DNA of 64,000 bases from Rhizobium sp. GN54. GTDB taxonomy: Bacteria > Pseudomonadota > Alphaproteobacteria > Rhizobiales > Rhizobiaceae. Each line of letters opens with the position of its first letter. The stretch's first letter is position 1. The stretch spans positions 519,697 through 583,696 of the forward strand of contig NZ_JAJNCZ010000004.1 of NCBI RefSeq assembly GCF_021026345.1. The letters run 5' to 3'. The notes under the pieces were generated by a model. It ran no database searches. It saw only the letters and a list, made by a program, of their open reading frames with translations, and was not told where the DNA came from. Shown one piece after another: positions 7,997 to 18,166 of this stretch. The position numbers and the translations under genes were made by a program.

Positions 7997-9310
7997 CTAT
8001 TCGGCGGCCTGACGCGCCATCGGGTTGTTCGGATGCGTGGTCCAGTTGGCGTAGTCGGGGTCGACCGGCTTGCCGGTGCGGCGGTCCGTGGCGCCGGCGG
8101 GCAGCGCATCCATGGTGATGCAGTTCTCGACCGGGCAGACGTTGACGCAGAGGTTGCAGCCGACGCATTCCTCTTCCAGAACCTCGAAATGGCGCACGCC
8201 GTCGACGAACGCGGTGATCGCCTGGTGCGAGGTGTCCTCGCAGGCGATGTGACAGCGGCCGCACTTGATGCAGGCGTCCTGGTCGATATGCGCCTTGGCG
8301 ATGTAGTTCAGGTTCAGGTACTGCCAGTCCGTCGTGTTCGGCACGGCGCGGGCGATGATGTCGTCCAGCGAGCGGTGGCCCTTCTCGTCCATCCAGTCGG
8401 ACAGGCCGGTGATCATCTCCTGCACGATCTTGAAGCCATAGGTCATCGCCGCCGTACAGACCTGCACGTTGCCGGCGCCGAGCGCCAGGAACTCGGCCGC
8501 GTCGCGCCAGGTGGTGATGCCGCCGATGCCGGAGATGGGCAGCCCGTAGGTCTCCTGATCGCGGGCGATCTCGGCCACCATGTTGAGCGCGATCGGCTTG
8601 ACCGCGGGGCCGCAATAGCCGCCATGCGAGCCCTTGCCGCCGACCGTCGGGTTGGGGGCGAAACTGTCGAGATCGACGGAGACGATCGAATTGATCGTGT
8701 TGATCAGCGAGACCGCGTCGGTGCCGCCGGCCTTGGCGGCCCGTGCCGGCTTGCGGATGTCGGTGATGTTCGGCGTCAGCTTGGTGATGACAGGCATGCG
8801 GGTGTACTGCTTGCACCAGCGCACCACCATCTCGATGTACTCCGGCACCTGGCCGACCGCCGAACCCATGCCGCGCTCGGACATGCCGTGCGGACAGCCG
8901 AAGTTGAGCTCGATGCCGTCGGCGCCCGTCTCCTCGACGAGCGGCAGGATGGATTTCCAGGCGTTCTCCTCGCAGGGCACCATGATCGAGGCGACCAGCG
9001 CCCGGTCCGGCCAGTTCATCTTCACCTGCTTCATCTCCTGCAGGTTGACCTGCAGCGGACGGTCGGTGATCAGCTCGATATTGTTCAGCCCGAGCAGACG
9101 CCGGTCGGCGCCCCAGACGGCGCCGTAGCGCGGGCCGTTGACGTTGACGATGGGCGGGCCTTCCTCGCCGAGCGTCTTCCAGACCACGCCGCCCCAGCCC
9201 GCCTTGAAGGCGCGCTCGACGTTGTAGGCCTTGTCCGTCGGCGGCGCGGATGCCAGCCAGAAGGGGTTCGGGGACTTGATGCCGACGAAGGAGTTGCGGA
9301 GATCAGCCAT
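7997..9310 (-). CDS. preA: NAD-dependent dihydropyrimidine dehydrogenase subunit PreA
   Basis: Catalytic subunit that reduces uracil or thymine to the 5,6-dihydro form, the first step of the pathway completed by hydA and the amidohydrolase. The N-terminal ~310 residues are a dihydroorotate-dehydrogenase-like FMN barrel (SPNPFWLASAPPTDK, ELNFGCPHGMSERGMG). Two [4Fe-4S] ferredoxin motifs follow at about 347-357 (CIKCGRCHIAC) and 382-397 (CVGCNLCVNVCP). Length 437 aa. It starts at ATG 9310, 14 bp after preT ends, so the two are one operon. Confidence 0.96.
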   Translation of the reverse strand: MADLRNSFVGIKSPNPFWLASAPPTDKAYNVERAFKAGWGGVVWKTLGEEGPPIVNVNGPRYGAVWGADRRLLGLNNIELITDRPLQVNLQEMKQVKMNWPDRALVASIMVPCEENAWKSILPLVEETGADGIELNFGCPHGMSERGMGSAVGQVPEYIEMVVRWCKQYTRMPVITKLTPNITDIRKPARAAKAGGTDAVSLINTINSIVSVDLDSFAPNPTVGGKGSHGGYCGPAVKPIALNMVAEIARDQETYGLPISGIGGITTWRDAAEFLALGAGNVQVCTAAMTYGFKIVQEMITGLSDWMDEKGHRSLDDIIARAVPNTTDWQYLNLNYIAKAHIDQDACIKCGRCHIACEDTSHQAITAFVDGVRHFEVLEEECVGCNLCVNVCPVENCITMDALPAGATDRRTGKPVDPDYANWTTHPNNPMARQAAE

Positions 9311-9324
9311 GTCTATTTCTCCCT

Positions 9325-10686
9325 TCAGGCGACGGCAACGGCGGGATCGGCCGCAGCGGCCAGCGCCCGGTTGATGGAATCGGCGGCGTCGCGGCCTTGC
9401 GCGACCGAGGTGACCGTCAGGTCCTCGCCGGACCTGATGCAGTCGCCGCCGGCCCAGACCCGGGCCATCGAGGTCTTGCCTTCCGCGTCGACGGCGATGC
9501 GCCCGCCGTCCAGCCGCAGGTTGGGCACGCTCGCCGGATCGAAGGTCTGGCCGATCGCCTTGAAGATCTGGTCGGCGGCGAGGATGCCGGTCTCTCCGGT
9601 GCCTGCCAGCTTGCCGTCCTGCATTCCGGTGTATTCGACCTCGATGCCGGCCACGCGGCCGTCCTTGCCGATGACGCGCTTCGGCTGCAGCCAGTGGCGG
9701 ATCATCACGCCCTTGGAGGTCGCAAGCTCCTGCTCGAATTCCGAGGCGTTCATGTCCTCCTTGCCGCGGCGATAGCAGATCGTGACCTCCTCGGCGCCGA
9801 GAAGCTTGGCCTGCACGGCGGCGTCGATCGCCGTCATGCCGCCGCCGATGACGACGACGCGCCGGCCGATCGCGATGTCGGCCTTGTTGTCCACCTGGCG
9901 CAGGGCGGCGATGAAATCGACGGCGTCCTCGACGCCGGTAAGCTGCTCGCCTTCGACCCGCAGTGCGTTGACGCCGGCAAGGCCGATGCCGAGGAAGACC
10001 GCGTCGAAGTTCTCCGCCAGTTCGCCGAGCGTGAAGTCGCGGCCGAGCTTCTGGCCGTTGCGGATCTCGATGCCGCCGATCGCCAGCAGGTAGTCCACCT
10101 CGCGCTGGGCGAAGTCGTCCGTCGTCTTGTAGGTGGCTATGCCGTACTCGTTGAGGCCGCCCGGCTTGACCCGCGCGTCGAAGACGATGACGTCGTGGCC
10201 GCTCATGGCGAGGCGGTGGGCGCAGGCAAGGCCGGCGGGGCCGGCGCCGACCACGGCGATGCGGCGGTGGGTCCGCTCCGGCCGGGTGTAGAACTGGATG
10301 CCGCGCTCCATCGCCGTGTCGGTCGCGTGGCGCTGCAGCAGGCCGATTTCGACCGGGCGGTCTTCGGCGGTGTTGCGCACGCAGGCCTGCTCGCACAGCG
10401 TTTCGGTGGGACAGACGCGCGCACACATGCCGCCGAGGATGTTCTGGTCGAAGATCGTCTTGGCCGCGCCGACGGCATTGCCGGTCGAGATCTGGCGGAT
10501 GAACATCGGGATGTCGATCGCGGTCGGACAGGCCGTCATGCAGGGCGCGTCGTAGCAGAAGTAGCAGCGGTCAGAGGCGACAAGAGCCTGGTGCCGGTCC
10601 AGCGGCGGATGCAGGTCGGTGAAATTCTTCTCGTAGTCGGCCGGCGAAAGCCTGCCCTCCCGGATTCCGGAGATACACGTTCCCAT
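9325..10686 (-). CDS. preT: NAD-dependent dihydropyrimidine dehydrogenase subunit PreT
   Basis: Electron-transfer subunit of 453 aa, homologous to the small subunit of glutamate synthase. The N-terminal cysteine-rich iron-sulfur domain is seen as CYFCYDAPCMTACPTAIDIP and CARVCPTETLCEQAC. FAD and NAD(P) Rossmann motifs follow (VVGAGPAGLACAH, VVIGGGMTAIDAA). It passes electrons from NADH to PreA. Start ATG 10686 follows GGGAGA. It is first gene of the preTA operon, with a RutR-like operator about 57 bp upstream. Confidence 0.95.
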   Translation of the reverse strand: MGTCISGIREGRLSPADYEKNFTDLHPPLDRHQALVASDRCYFCYDAPCMTACPTAIDIPMFIRQISTGNAVGAAKTIFDQNILGGMCARVCPTETLCEQACVRNTAEDRPVEIGLLQRHATDTAMERGIQFYTRPERTHRRIAVVGAGPAGLACAHRLAMSGHDVIVFDARVKPGGLNEYGIATYKTTDDFAQREVDYLLAIGGIEIRNGQKLGRDFTLGELAENFDAVFLGIGLAGVNALRVEGEQLTGVEDAVDFIAALRQVDNKADIAIGRRVVVIGGGMTAIDAAVQAKLLGAEEVTICYRRGKEDMNASEFEQELATSKGVMIRHWLQPKRVIGKDGRVAGIEVEYTGMQDGKLAGTGETGILAADQIFKAIGQTFDPASVPNLRLDGGRIAVDAEGKTSMARVWAGGDCIRSGEDLTVTSVAQGRDAADSINRALAAAADPAVAVA

Positions 10687-10742
10687 TATTGTCTCCCATT
10701 GTGTGGGCTTTTGACTGGAGAAACGGTAACACGGTTTATTTT

Positions 10743-10758
10743 TTTATCAAACGGTAAA
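10743..10758. promoter_or_regulatory. Putative RutR-type operator upstream of preT
   Basis: TTTATC-AAAC-GGTAAA, the same 6-4-6 layout as the site at 5468-5483; both contain a GGTAAA half. A second CGGTAA half-site lies at 10724-10729, closer to preT. The region is AT-rich and lies between preT and the divergent regulator gene. Assignment to the RutR-like protein is inference. Confidence 0.5.
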
Positions 10759-10942
10759 AGTTCGGGCGGAAATGCCGGATTTCCAGGGCCTGGAAGGGTC
10801 TAAAACTTGAGTGCTACGGTTGTGTTTTGGGCTGCCGAAACGGGTGGTTTTCCGTTTCCTCCCGCCGCCCGCAGGACGGGTTTGACAGGACGGGGGAAAT
10901 GATGGCAGCAAATCCCAAGAGCAGGTTAGAGGTCTGAAAGCG

Positions 10943-11896
10943 ATGGCAAGGAGATCCGAAACGGGGGGCAGACTGGACGACGCGGCGCGGGCCGGGTGGC
11001 TCTACTATGTCGCCGGTCGCACCCAGGACGAGATCGCCTCGGCCATGGGCATTTCGCGCCAGTCGGCCCAGCGGCTCGTCTCGCTCGCGGTCGCCGAGCG
11101 ACTGATCAAGGTCCGGCTCGATCATCCGATCGCCGAATGCCTCGAACTGGCGCAGCGCCTCAAGGAGCGATTCGCTCTCGTCCACGTGGACGTGGTGCCG
11201 ACCGACCCGACCTCGACCTCGACCACGGTCGGCATCGCCGAGGCTGGGGCGGCGGAGATCGAACGCTGGCTCAAGCGGGCGGAGCCGATCGTGCTTGCGG
11301 TCGGCACGGGGCGTACGCTCAAGGCGGCGATCGACCAGTTGCCGGCGATGGAATGCCCGCAGCACCGCATCATGTCGTTGACGGGCAATATCGGCCCGGA
11401 CGGTTCGGCCGCCTACTACAACGTCATCTTCAGCATGGCGGACGCGGTCAAGGCGCGGCATTTTCCGATGCCGCTGCCGGTGCTCGTCTCCTCGGCGAAG
11501 GAGCGCGATCTCCTGCACGAGCAGAGCCTGGTGCAGTCCACCCTGAAACTGGCGCAGGAGGCCGACGTCGCCTTCGTCGGCGTCGGCGAACTCGGCCCGG
11601 ACGCGCCGCTGTGCGTCGACGGTTTCCTCGACCGGGAGGAAATGGCGCAACTGATGGCCGAGGGTGCTGCGGGCGAGATCTGCGGCTGGATGTTCGACCG
11701 CGAGGGGAAGCTTTTGTCCGGCAGCATCAACGAGCGCGTCGCCTCCGTTCCGCTTCCCTCCCGAGACAATGCCGCGGTCATCGGGCTCGCCAAGGGCAGC
11801 CGCAAGCATCTGGCGATCCTCTCGGCGCTGAAGGGGCGGATGATCAACGGGCTGATCACCGACGAGGCGACGGCGAAATATCTGCTGCAGGCGTAA
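10943..11896 (+). CDS. smoC: SorC/DeoR-type sugar-binding transcriptional regulator
   Basis: A 317-aa regulator with an N-terminal helix-turn-helix (about 25-55: GRTQDEIASAMGISRQSAQR) and a C-terminal sugar-binding domain of the SorC class (VGTGRTLKAAIDQLP, VGVGELGPDAPL). Such proteins bind a sugar or polyol phosphate and control the adjacent catabolic operon. The polyol transporter operon begins 1.1 kb downstream with an inverted repeat over its promoter. The smoC name comes from position by analogy to S. meliloti. An OsmC gene and a small gene separate it from smoE. Confidence 0.85.
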   Translation: MARRSETGGRLDDAARAGWLYYVAGRTQDEIASAMGISRQSAQRLVSLAVAERLIKVRLDHPIAECLELAQRLKERFALVHVDVVPTDPTSTSTTVGIAEAGAAEIERWLKRAEPIVLAVGTGRTLKAAIDQLPAMECPQHRIMSLTGNIGPDGSAAYYNVIFSMADAVKARHFPMPLPVLVSSAKERDLLHEQSLVQSTLKLAQEADVAFVGVGELGPDAPLCVDGFLDREEMAQLMAEGAAGEICGWMFDREGKLLSGSINERVASVPLPSRDNAAVIGLAKGSRKHLAILSALKGRMINGLITDEATAKYLLQA

Positions 11897-12024
11897 GCTG
11901 CGGGCGGAAAATGCCCGACCACCGCCTTGTCCTCACCCTCCGTCGCCATAGTTGATAGGGCGCAAACCCATCGAGGTGCAACCACGACGGACCGGCGCGG
12001 ACGCTGCCGGCAAGGGAGAACCAG

Positions 12025-12456
12025 ATGAAAATCCAGAAGAACGGATCGGCCCACTGGAGCGGCGGGCTCAAGGACGGAAAAGGCCAGATTTCCACGCAGA
12101 GCGGCGCGTTGAAGGACTATCCTTACGGCTTTGCCGCGCGGTTCGAGGGCGTTCCCGGCAGCAATCCGGAGGAACTGATCGGTACGGCGCATGCCGCCTG
12201 CTTCACCATGGCGCTGTCGCTGATCCTCGGCGAGGCCGGGCTGACCGCCGACAGCCTCGATACCCGGGCGGACGTCACGCTGGAGAAGGTCGCAGACGGC
12301 TTCGCCATCACCGCGATCGACCTGAAGCTGCGCGGCGTGGTGCCGGGCGCCGACGAGGCGACCTTTACCGAACTCGCCAACAAGGCGAAGGCCGGTTGCC
12401 CGGTCTCGAAGGCGCTGGCGGCGGTTCCGATCAGCCTCGCCGTCTCGCTCGGATAG
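12025..12456 (+). CDS. OsmC-family peroxiredoxin-like protein
   Basis: A 143-aa OsmC-type thiol peroxidase, reducing organic hydroperoxides in the cytoplasm. The two redox cysteines are present at C59 (AHAACFTM) and C125 (AGCPVSKA), as is the usual NPEELIGTAHAACF signature. Start ATG 12025 follows GGGAGAACC. OsmC proteins are often stress induced, but I see no EcfG-type promoter upstream here. Confidence 0.93.
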   Translation: MKIQKNGSAHWSGGLKDGKGQISTQSGALKDYPYGFAARFEGVPGSNPEELIGTAHAACFTMALSLILGEAGLTADSLDTRADVTLEKVADGFAITAIDLKLRGVVPGADEATFTELANKAKAGCPVSKALAAVPISLAVSLG

Positions 12457-12483
12457 GCCCGGGCAGGCGTTCGGCAGGCGCCG

Positions 12484-12717
12484 TCACTTCGCCCGCTTGA
12501 AGGTCCATTTGACGACGTATTCGCCGTCGCCCTTCATCCGGGTCTTCGTCTTGAGCCTGACGGGGCCGCCAAGCGCGGCCTCTGCGGCCTCGAAGGCCTG
12601 CCGGGCCTCGGCGATCGCCTGGTGGTAGGCGCTGTTGTCTCGCCGCGGGCTCTCGGCGACCGCCTTGACCAGGGCGCGCATCTCCGGGGTGTCCCGATCT
12701 GGTGTGTCCTTGCCCAT
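12484..12717 (-). CDS. Small conserved hypothetical protein
   Basis: A 77-codon frame using ATG 12717 (MGKDTPDRDTPEMRAL). It is charged, probably helical in the middle (HQAIAEARQAFEAAEAALGG), and ends in a basic stretch YVVKWTFKRAK. A longer reading to 12828 is possible, but the extra N-terminus looks non-coding. No family is recognised. It converges with the osmC gene, ending 27 bp from it. Confidence 0.5.
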   Translation of the reverse strand: MGKDTPDRDTPEMRALVKAVAESPRRDNSAYHQAIAEARQAFEAAEAALGGPVRLKTKTRMKGDGEYVVKWTFKRAK

Positions 12718-12941
12718 GGCCGATCGCGCTCCGTCGCCGATAGCCGCGGTCGTTGCCGCGGCTTGCTGTCGGGGTACACCAGCCGTCATGCGCGGATCAA
12801 TCCGTTCGGCTGCATTCCGGCGGGCCAAGTGCCTGATTCCTGGGCGGCGTGCATATTTCCCCAGCGGTCTTTTCGACTGGAAACAGCGCTATATATCAAT
12901 CGCATGACCACGACTTTCGGCGGCGCAGCGTAAAATGGCCG

Positions 12942-12976
12942 TTGACATTTTGGGCAATAAGTTGAGTAATTGCCCA
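12942..12976 (+). promoter_or_regulatory. smoE operon promoter with overlapping inverted-repeat operator
   Basis: A perfect -35 TTGACA (12942-12947) and a -10-like AGTAAT (12965-12970) are 17 bp apart, 41-75 bp before smoE. An inverted repeat with 8-bp perfect arms, TGGGCAAT-N10-ATTGCCCA (12951-12958 and 12969-12976), covers the spacer and -10. This is what a repressor site would look like; the SorC-type regulator upstream is the obvious candidate (inference). Confidence 0.6.
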
Positions 12977-13016
12977 CGAGCGAAGCAAATGCTCATAACC
13001 CTTCTGGGAGGAAGTC

Positions 13017-14330
13017 ATGAATTTGAAGACATTTCTGCTGGGCGCCTGCTCGGCTGTAGCCCTGTGCGGATTTGCGAATGCGGAGACCCTGACGATCGCC
13101 ACCGTCAACAACGGCGACATGATCCGCATGCAGGGGCTGACGTCGGAGTTCACCAAGGCCAACCCCGACATCCAAGTCGAGTGGGTCACGCTGGAAGAGA
13201 ACGTCCTGCGTGAACGCGTCACCACCGATATCGCCGCCAGCGGCGGCCAGTACGACATCGTCACGATCGGCAACTACGAGGTTCCGATCTGGGCCAAGCA
13301 GCAGTGGCTGCTGCCGCTCGACGGTCTCGGCGAAGCCTATGACATCGACGACCTGCTGCCGGCGATCCGCGGCGGCCTTTCGGTCGACGGCAAGCTCTAT
13401 GCCGCGCCGTTCTACGGTGAATCGGCGATGATCATGTACCGCAAGGACCTGTTCGAGAAGGCCGGCCTGACGATGCCGGACAGCCCGACCTGGGAATTCA
13501 TCGGCGAGGCCGCACGCAAGATCACCGACCGCAACGCCGACATTTCCGGCATCTGCCTGCGCGGCAAGGCCGGCTGGGGCGAGAACATGGCCTTCGTCTC
13601 GGCGCTGACCAACTCGTTCGGCGGCCGCTGGTTCGACGAGAACTGGGCGCCGCAGTTCGACCAGCCGGAATGGAAGGAATCGCTGCAGTTCTACGCCGAC
13701 CTGATGAAGGATGCCGGTCCGTCCGGCGCCTCCTCCAACGGCTTCAACGAGAACCTGACGCTGTTCCAGCAGGGCAAGTGCGGGATGTGGATCGACGCCA
13801 CGGTGGCTGCCTCCTTCGTCTCCAACCCGAAGGACTCGACGGTCGCCGACAAGGTCGGCTTCGCGCTCTTCCCGAGCAAGGAAGGCGTCGCCAACCACGG
13901 CAACTGGCTGTGGTCGTGGAACCTCGCCATCCCGGCAAGCTCGCAGAAGGCCGAGGCCGCGCAGAAATTCATCGCCTGGGCGACCAGCAAGGAATACACC
14001 GACCTCGTCGCTTCCAAGGAAGGCTGGGCCAACGTTCCTCCGGGCACGCGCACCTCGCTCTACAACAACGAGGAATACAAGAAGGCCGCCGCCTTCGCAG
14101 TACCCACCCTTGCTGCGATGGACGCCGCCGATATCACCAAGCCGACCATCAAGCCGGTGCCCTATACGGGCGGCCAGTTCGTCGCGATCCCGGAATTCCA
14201 GGCTCTCGGCACCACGGTCGGCCAGCTGTTCTCGGCTGTCATCGCCGGCCAGTCCTCGGTCGACGACGCGCTCACGGCAGCACAGGCCACCGCAACGCGC
14301 GACATGACGCGTGCCGGCTACATCAAGTAG
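13017..14330 (+). CDS. smoE: Sorbitol/mannitol ABC transporter, substrate-binding protein
   Basis: A 437-aa periplasmic binding protein of the CUT1 (MalE-like) class. A signal peptide is evident: MNLKTFLLGACSAVALCGF then cleavage near ANA-E at residue 22-23. The mature part starts ETLTIATVNNGDMIRMQGLT, a pattern shared with SmoE/MtlE proteins. Start ATG 13017 follows GGGAGGAAG. It captures polyols for SmoFGK. The dehydrogenases that oxidise the same substrates follow in the operon. Confidence 0.93.
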   Translation: MNLKTFLLGACSAVALCGFANAETLTIATVNNGDMIRMQGLTSEFTKANPDIQVEWVTLEENVLRERVTTDIAASGGQYDIVTIGNYEVPIWAKQQWLLPLDGLGEAYDIDDLLPAIRGGLSVDGKLYAAPFYGESAMIMYRKDLFEKAGLTMPDSPTWEFIGEAARKITDRNADISGICLRGKAGWGENMAFVSALTNSFGGRWFDENWAPQFDQPEWKESLQFYADLMKDAGPSGASSNGFNENLTLFQQGKCGMWIDATVAASFVSNPKDSTVADKVGFALFPSKEGVANHGNWLWSWNLAIPASSQKAEAAQKFIAWATSKEYTDLVASKEGWANVPPGTRTSLYNNEEYKKAAAFAVPTLAAMDAADITKPTIKPVPYTGGQFVAIPEFQALGTTVGQLFSAVIAGQSSVDDALTAAQATATRDMTRAGYIK

Positions 14331-14519
14331 GGTTCCTCCCGAGAGCACGGGCTGTCCGGTCTTGTGACCGGGCGGCCCGCCCGACGGGCGAAGCGGCCCA
14401 TCCGGCCTGCCATTGCCCGACGGGCGTCCTACAACAACAAGAAACGCGAACTGCCACGCAGTCGTCCCCGCCTCGAAGCGGTGCGCCGGCCATGCGGGCT
14501 CCAGGGAGGGTCGTTCGAG

Positions 14520-15392
14520 ATGGCAACGCAGAACACCAAGACGTTGGCGCGCCTGATGATGGCGCCTGCCGTCATCGTTCTCCTGGTGTGGATGGTCGTG
14601 CCGCTGGCGATGACGCTGTGGTACTCTTTCCAGAACTACAACCTTTTGACGCCGCAGAACGTCAGCTTCGCAGGCTTCTTCAACTACATCTATTTCTATA
14701 CCGATCCGGCCTTCTTTCAGTCGATCTGGAACACGCTCGTGCTTGTGCTCGGCGTGCTGCTGATCACCGTGGTCGGCGGGATCGCGATTGCGCTCCTGAT
14801 CGACCAGCCGATCTTCGGCCAGGGGATCGTGCGCATTCTCGTCATCTCGCCCTTCTTCGTCATGCCGCCGGTGGCAGCACTCATCTGGAAGAACATGATC
14901 ATGCACCCGGGCTACGGGGTGCTGGCGGATCTCGCGCGCTTCCTCGGCTTCCAGCCGATCGACTGGTTTGCGCAGTTCCCGCTGTTTTCGATCATCATCA
15001 TCGTCGCCTGGCAATGGCTGCCATTCGCCACGCTGATCCTGCTGACCGCGCTGCAGTCGCTGGACAGCGAGCAGAAGGAGGCGGCCGAGATGGACGGGGC
15101 GAATGCGTTCAACCGCTTCATCTACCTGACGCTGCCGCATCTTTCGCGCGCGATCACCGTCGTCATCCTGATCCAGACGATCTTCCTGCTCGGCATCTAT
15201 GCGGAGATCCTGGTCACCACCAATGGCGGCCCGGGCTACGCGTCGACCAACCTCACCTTCCTGATCTACCGCACCGCGCGTCTCGGCTATGACGTCGGCG
15301 GGGGCGCGGCCGGCGGCATCATCGCGGTCGTTCTCGCCAATTTCGTCGCCATCTTCCTGATGCGTGCCGTCGGCAGAAACCTGGACCGATAG
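14520..15392 (+). CDS. smoF: Sorbitol/mannitol ABC transporter permease
   Basis: A 290-aa inner-membrane permease of the MalF-like binding-protein-dependent family with six predicted membrane segments. The EAA loop that contacts the ATPase reads EAAEMDGANAFNRFIYLTLP. Start ATG 14520 follows GGAGGG. The frame is open further upstream, but the basic leader there is unlike a permease N-terminus. It lies 190 bp after smoE. Confidence 0.93.
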   Translation: MATQNTKTLARLMMAPAVIVLLVWMVVPLAMTLWYSFQNYNLLTPQNVSFAGFFNYIYFYTDPAFFQSIWNTLVLVLGVLLITVVGGIAIALLIDQPIFGQGIVRILVISPFFVMPPVAALIWKNMIMHPGYGVLADLARFLGFQPIDWFAQFPLFSIIIIVAWQWLPFATLILLTALQSLDSEQKEAAEMDGANAFNRFIYLTLPHLSRAITVVILIQTIFLLGIYAEILVTTNGGPGYASTNLTFLIYRTARLGYDVGGGAAGGIIAVVLANFVAIFLMRAVGRNLDR

Positions 15393-15401
15393 GAGAAGAT
15401 C

Positions 15402-16226
15402 ATGGCCCGTACCGTTTCCAGAGGAAGCAAGATCGGCTGGACCATCGCCGCCTGGCTCGTGGCGCTGCTGATCTTCTTTCCGATCCTCTATGCCTTCATC
15501 ACCAGCCTGAAGACGGAGCCGGAGGCGATTGCCGGCTTCAGCCTGATCCCGTCCGGCACCTTCGAGAACTACGTCACGGTGCAGACGCAGCGGGACTATT
15601 TCAAGCCGTTCATGAACTCGGTGGTGCTGTCGATCGGCTCGACCATCCTGGCATTGTTGTTCGCCATCCCTGCGGCCTGGTCGATGGCGTTCTCGCCGAC
15701 CAAGCGGACGAAGGACATCCTCATGTGGATGCTGTCGACCAAGATGATGCCGGCGGTGGCGGTGCTGATCCCGATCTTCATCCTGTTCCGCAATTTCGGC
15801 CTGCTCGATACTCGTATCGGCCTGACCGTGATGCTGACGCTGATCAACCTGCCGATCGTCGTGTGGATGCTCTACACCTATTTCCGCGAGATCCCCGGCG
15901 AGATCCTCGAGGCGGCCCGGATGGACGGCGCCTCGCTGTGGAAGGAAATCGTCTACGTGCTGACGCCGATGGCGGTGCCGGGCATTGCCTCGACGCTGCT
16001 CTTGAACATCATCCTCGCCTGGAACGAGGCGTTCTGGACGATCCAGCTGACGACCACCAACGCGGCGCCGCTCACGGCCTTCATCGCCTCCTTCTCCTCG
16101 CCGCAGGGACTGTTCTGGGCAAAGCTTTCGGCCGCCTCCACCATGGCGATCGCGCCGATCCTCATCCTCGGCTGGTTCAGCCAGAAGCAACTCGTTCGCG
16201 GCCTCACCTTCGGCGCGGTTAAGTAA
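15402..16226 (+). CDS. smoG: Sorbitol/mannitol ABC transporter permease
   Basis: A 274-aa MalG-like permease with six membrane segments. The EAA loop reads [20 protein letters not shown]. It starts 10 bp after smoF with AGGAGA before ATG 15402. It pairs with SmoF to form the channel for the polyol importer. Confidence 0.94.
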   Translation: MARTVSRGSKIGWTIAAWLVALLIFFPILYAFITSLKTEPEAIAGFSLIPSGTFENYVTVQTQRDYFKPFMNSVVLSIGSTILALLFAIPAAWSMAFSPTKRTKDILMWMLSTKMMPAVAVLIPIFILFRNFGLLDTRIGLTVMLTLINLPIVVWMLYTYFREIPGEILEAARMDGASLWKEIVYVLTPMAVPGIASTLLLNIILAWNEAFWTIQLTTTNAAPLTAFIASFSSPQGLFWAKLSAASTMAIAPILILGWFSQKQLVRGLTFGAVK

Positions 16227-16237
16227 GGGCACGATCC

Positions 16238-17235
<998 letters not shown>

Positions 17236-17239
<4 letters not shown>

Positions 17240-18024
17240 CGGGAATTTCGATGAAGAGACTGGAAGGAAAGAGCGCGCTGATCACCGGTTCGGCGCGCGG
17301 GATCGGCCGCGCTTTCGCCGAGGCCTATGTGCGCGAGGGCGCGCGGGTGGCGATCGCCGACATCAATATCGAGCGGGCACGGCAGACCGCAAGCGAGATC
17401 GGCGCCGCTGCCTATGCCGTGCAGATGGACGTCACCAGCCAGCAGTCGATCGACGATGCGGTCGGCGCCTGCGTGAGCGAGGCCGGCGGCATCGACATCC
17501 TGGTCAACAACGCGGCGCTGTTCGACCTGGCGCCGATCGTCGAGATCAGCCGCGAGAGCTACGACCGGCTATTCTCGATCAACGTCTCCGGCACGCTGTT
17601 CACCATGCAGGCGGTCGCCAAGCAGATGATCGCGCAGGGGCGGGGCGGCAAGATCATCAACATGGCGAGCCAGGCCGGCCGGCGCGGCGAGGCGCTCGTT
17701 GCCGTCTACTGCGCCACCAAGGCGGCCGTCATCAGCCTGACCCAGTCGGCCGGCCTGAACCTGATCTCGCACGGCATCAACGTCAATGCGATCGCCCCCG
17801 GCGTCGTCGACGGTGAGCACTGGGACGGCGTCGACGCGCTCTTCGCCAAGTATGAGAACCGGCCACGCGGCGAGAAGAAGAAGCTGGTCGGCGAGGCCGT
17901 GCCGTTCGGTCGGATGGGGACGGCGGCGGACCTGACCGGCATGGCCGTCTTCCTGGCTTCGCCCGAGAGCGACTACGTCGTTGCGCAGACCTACAATGTG
18001 GACGGCGGCAACTGGATGAGCTGA
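17236..18024 (+). CDS. smoS: Sorbitol dehydrogenase (L-iditol 2-dehydrogenase), SDR family
   Basis: A 262-aa short-chain dehydrogenase. The NAD site is TGSARGIG (18-25), the catalytic residues are S145, Y158 and K162 (YCATK), and NNA sits at 91-93. It oxidises D-sorbitol to D-fructose and galactitol-like polyols with NAD. The start overlaps smoK by ATGA at 17236; an internal ATG at 17251 (MKRLEGK) is the more typical N-terminus of the family. Function is assigned from operon position as well as sequence. Confidence 0.9.
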
Positions 18025-18166
18025 CAAGGCCGTGCCGCCTTTGCCGCGGCTGGCGACGTGATCGATGAGAGCCGGCGGCCGCGGATGGCGGGCACCGGCG
18101 GAGACAGGCTTGCGCCCAGTGCCCCGGATGCGGGCCGGGCCCGCGCGTGACCGGAAGGAAACGACC

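Noticed and set aside
7997..10426. One 809-codon minus-strand frame across preA and most of preT
   Set aside because: Only the part below 9310 is preA. The upstream part is preT read in the wrong frame, with Arg/Pro-rich nonsense. preT has its own frame ending at 9325.
12993..16232. A 1079-codon open frame on the minus strand opposite smoEFG
   Set aside because: It is the shadow of GC-rich codon bias across three real plus-strand genes. Its translation is Arg/Asp/His-rich low complexity, and it lacks a ribosome site and any domain.
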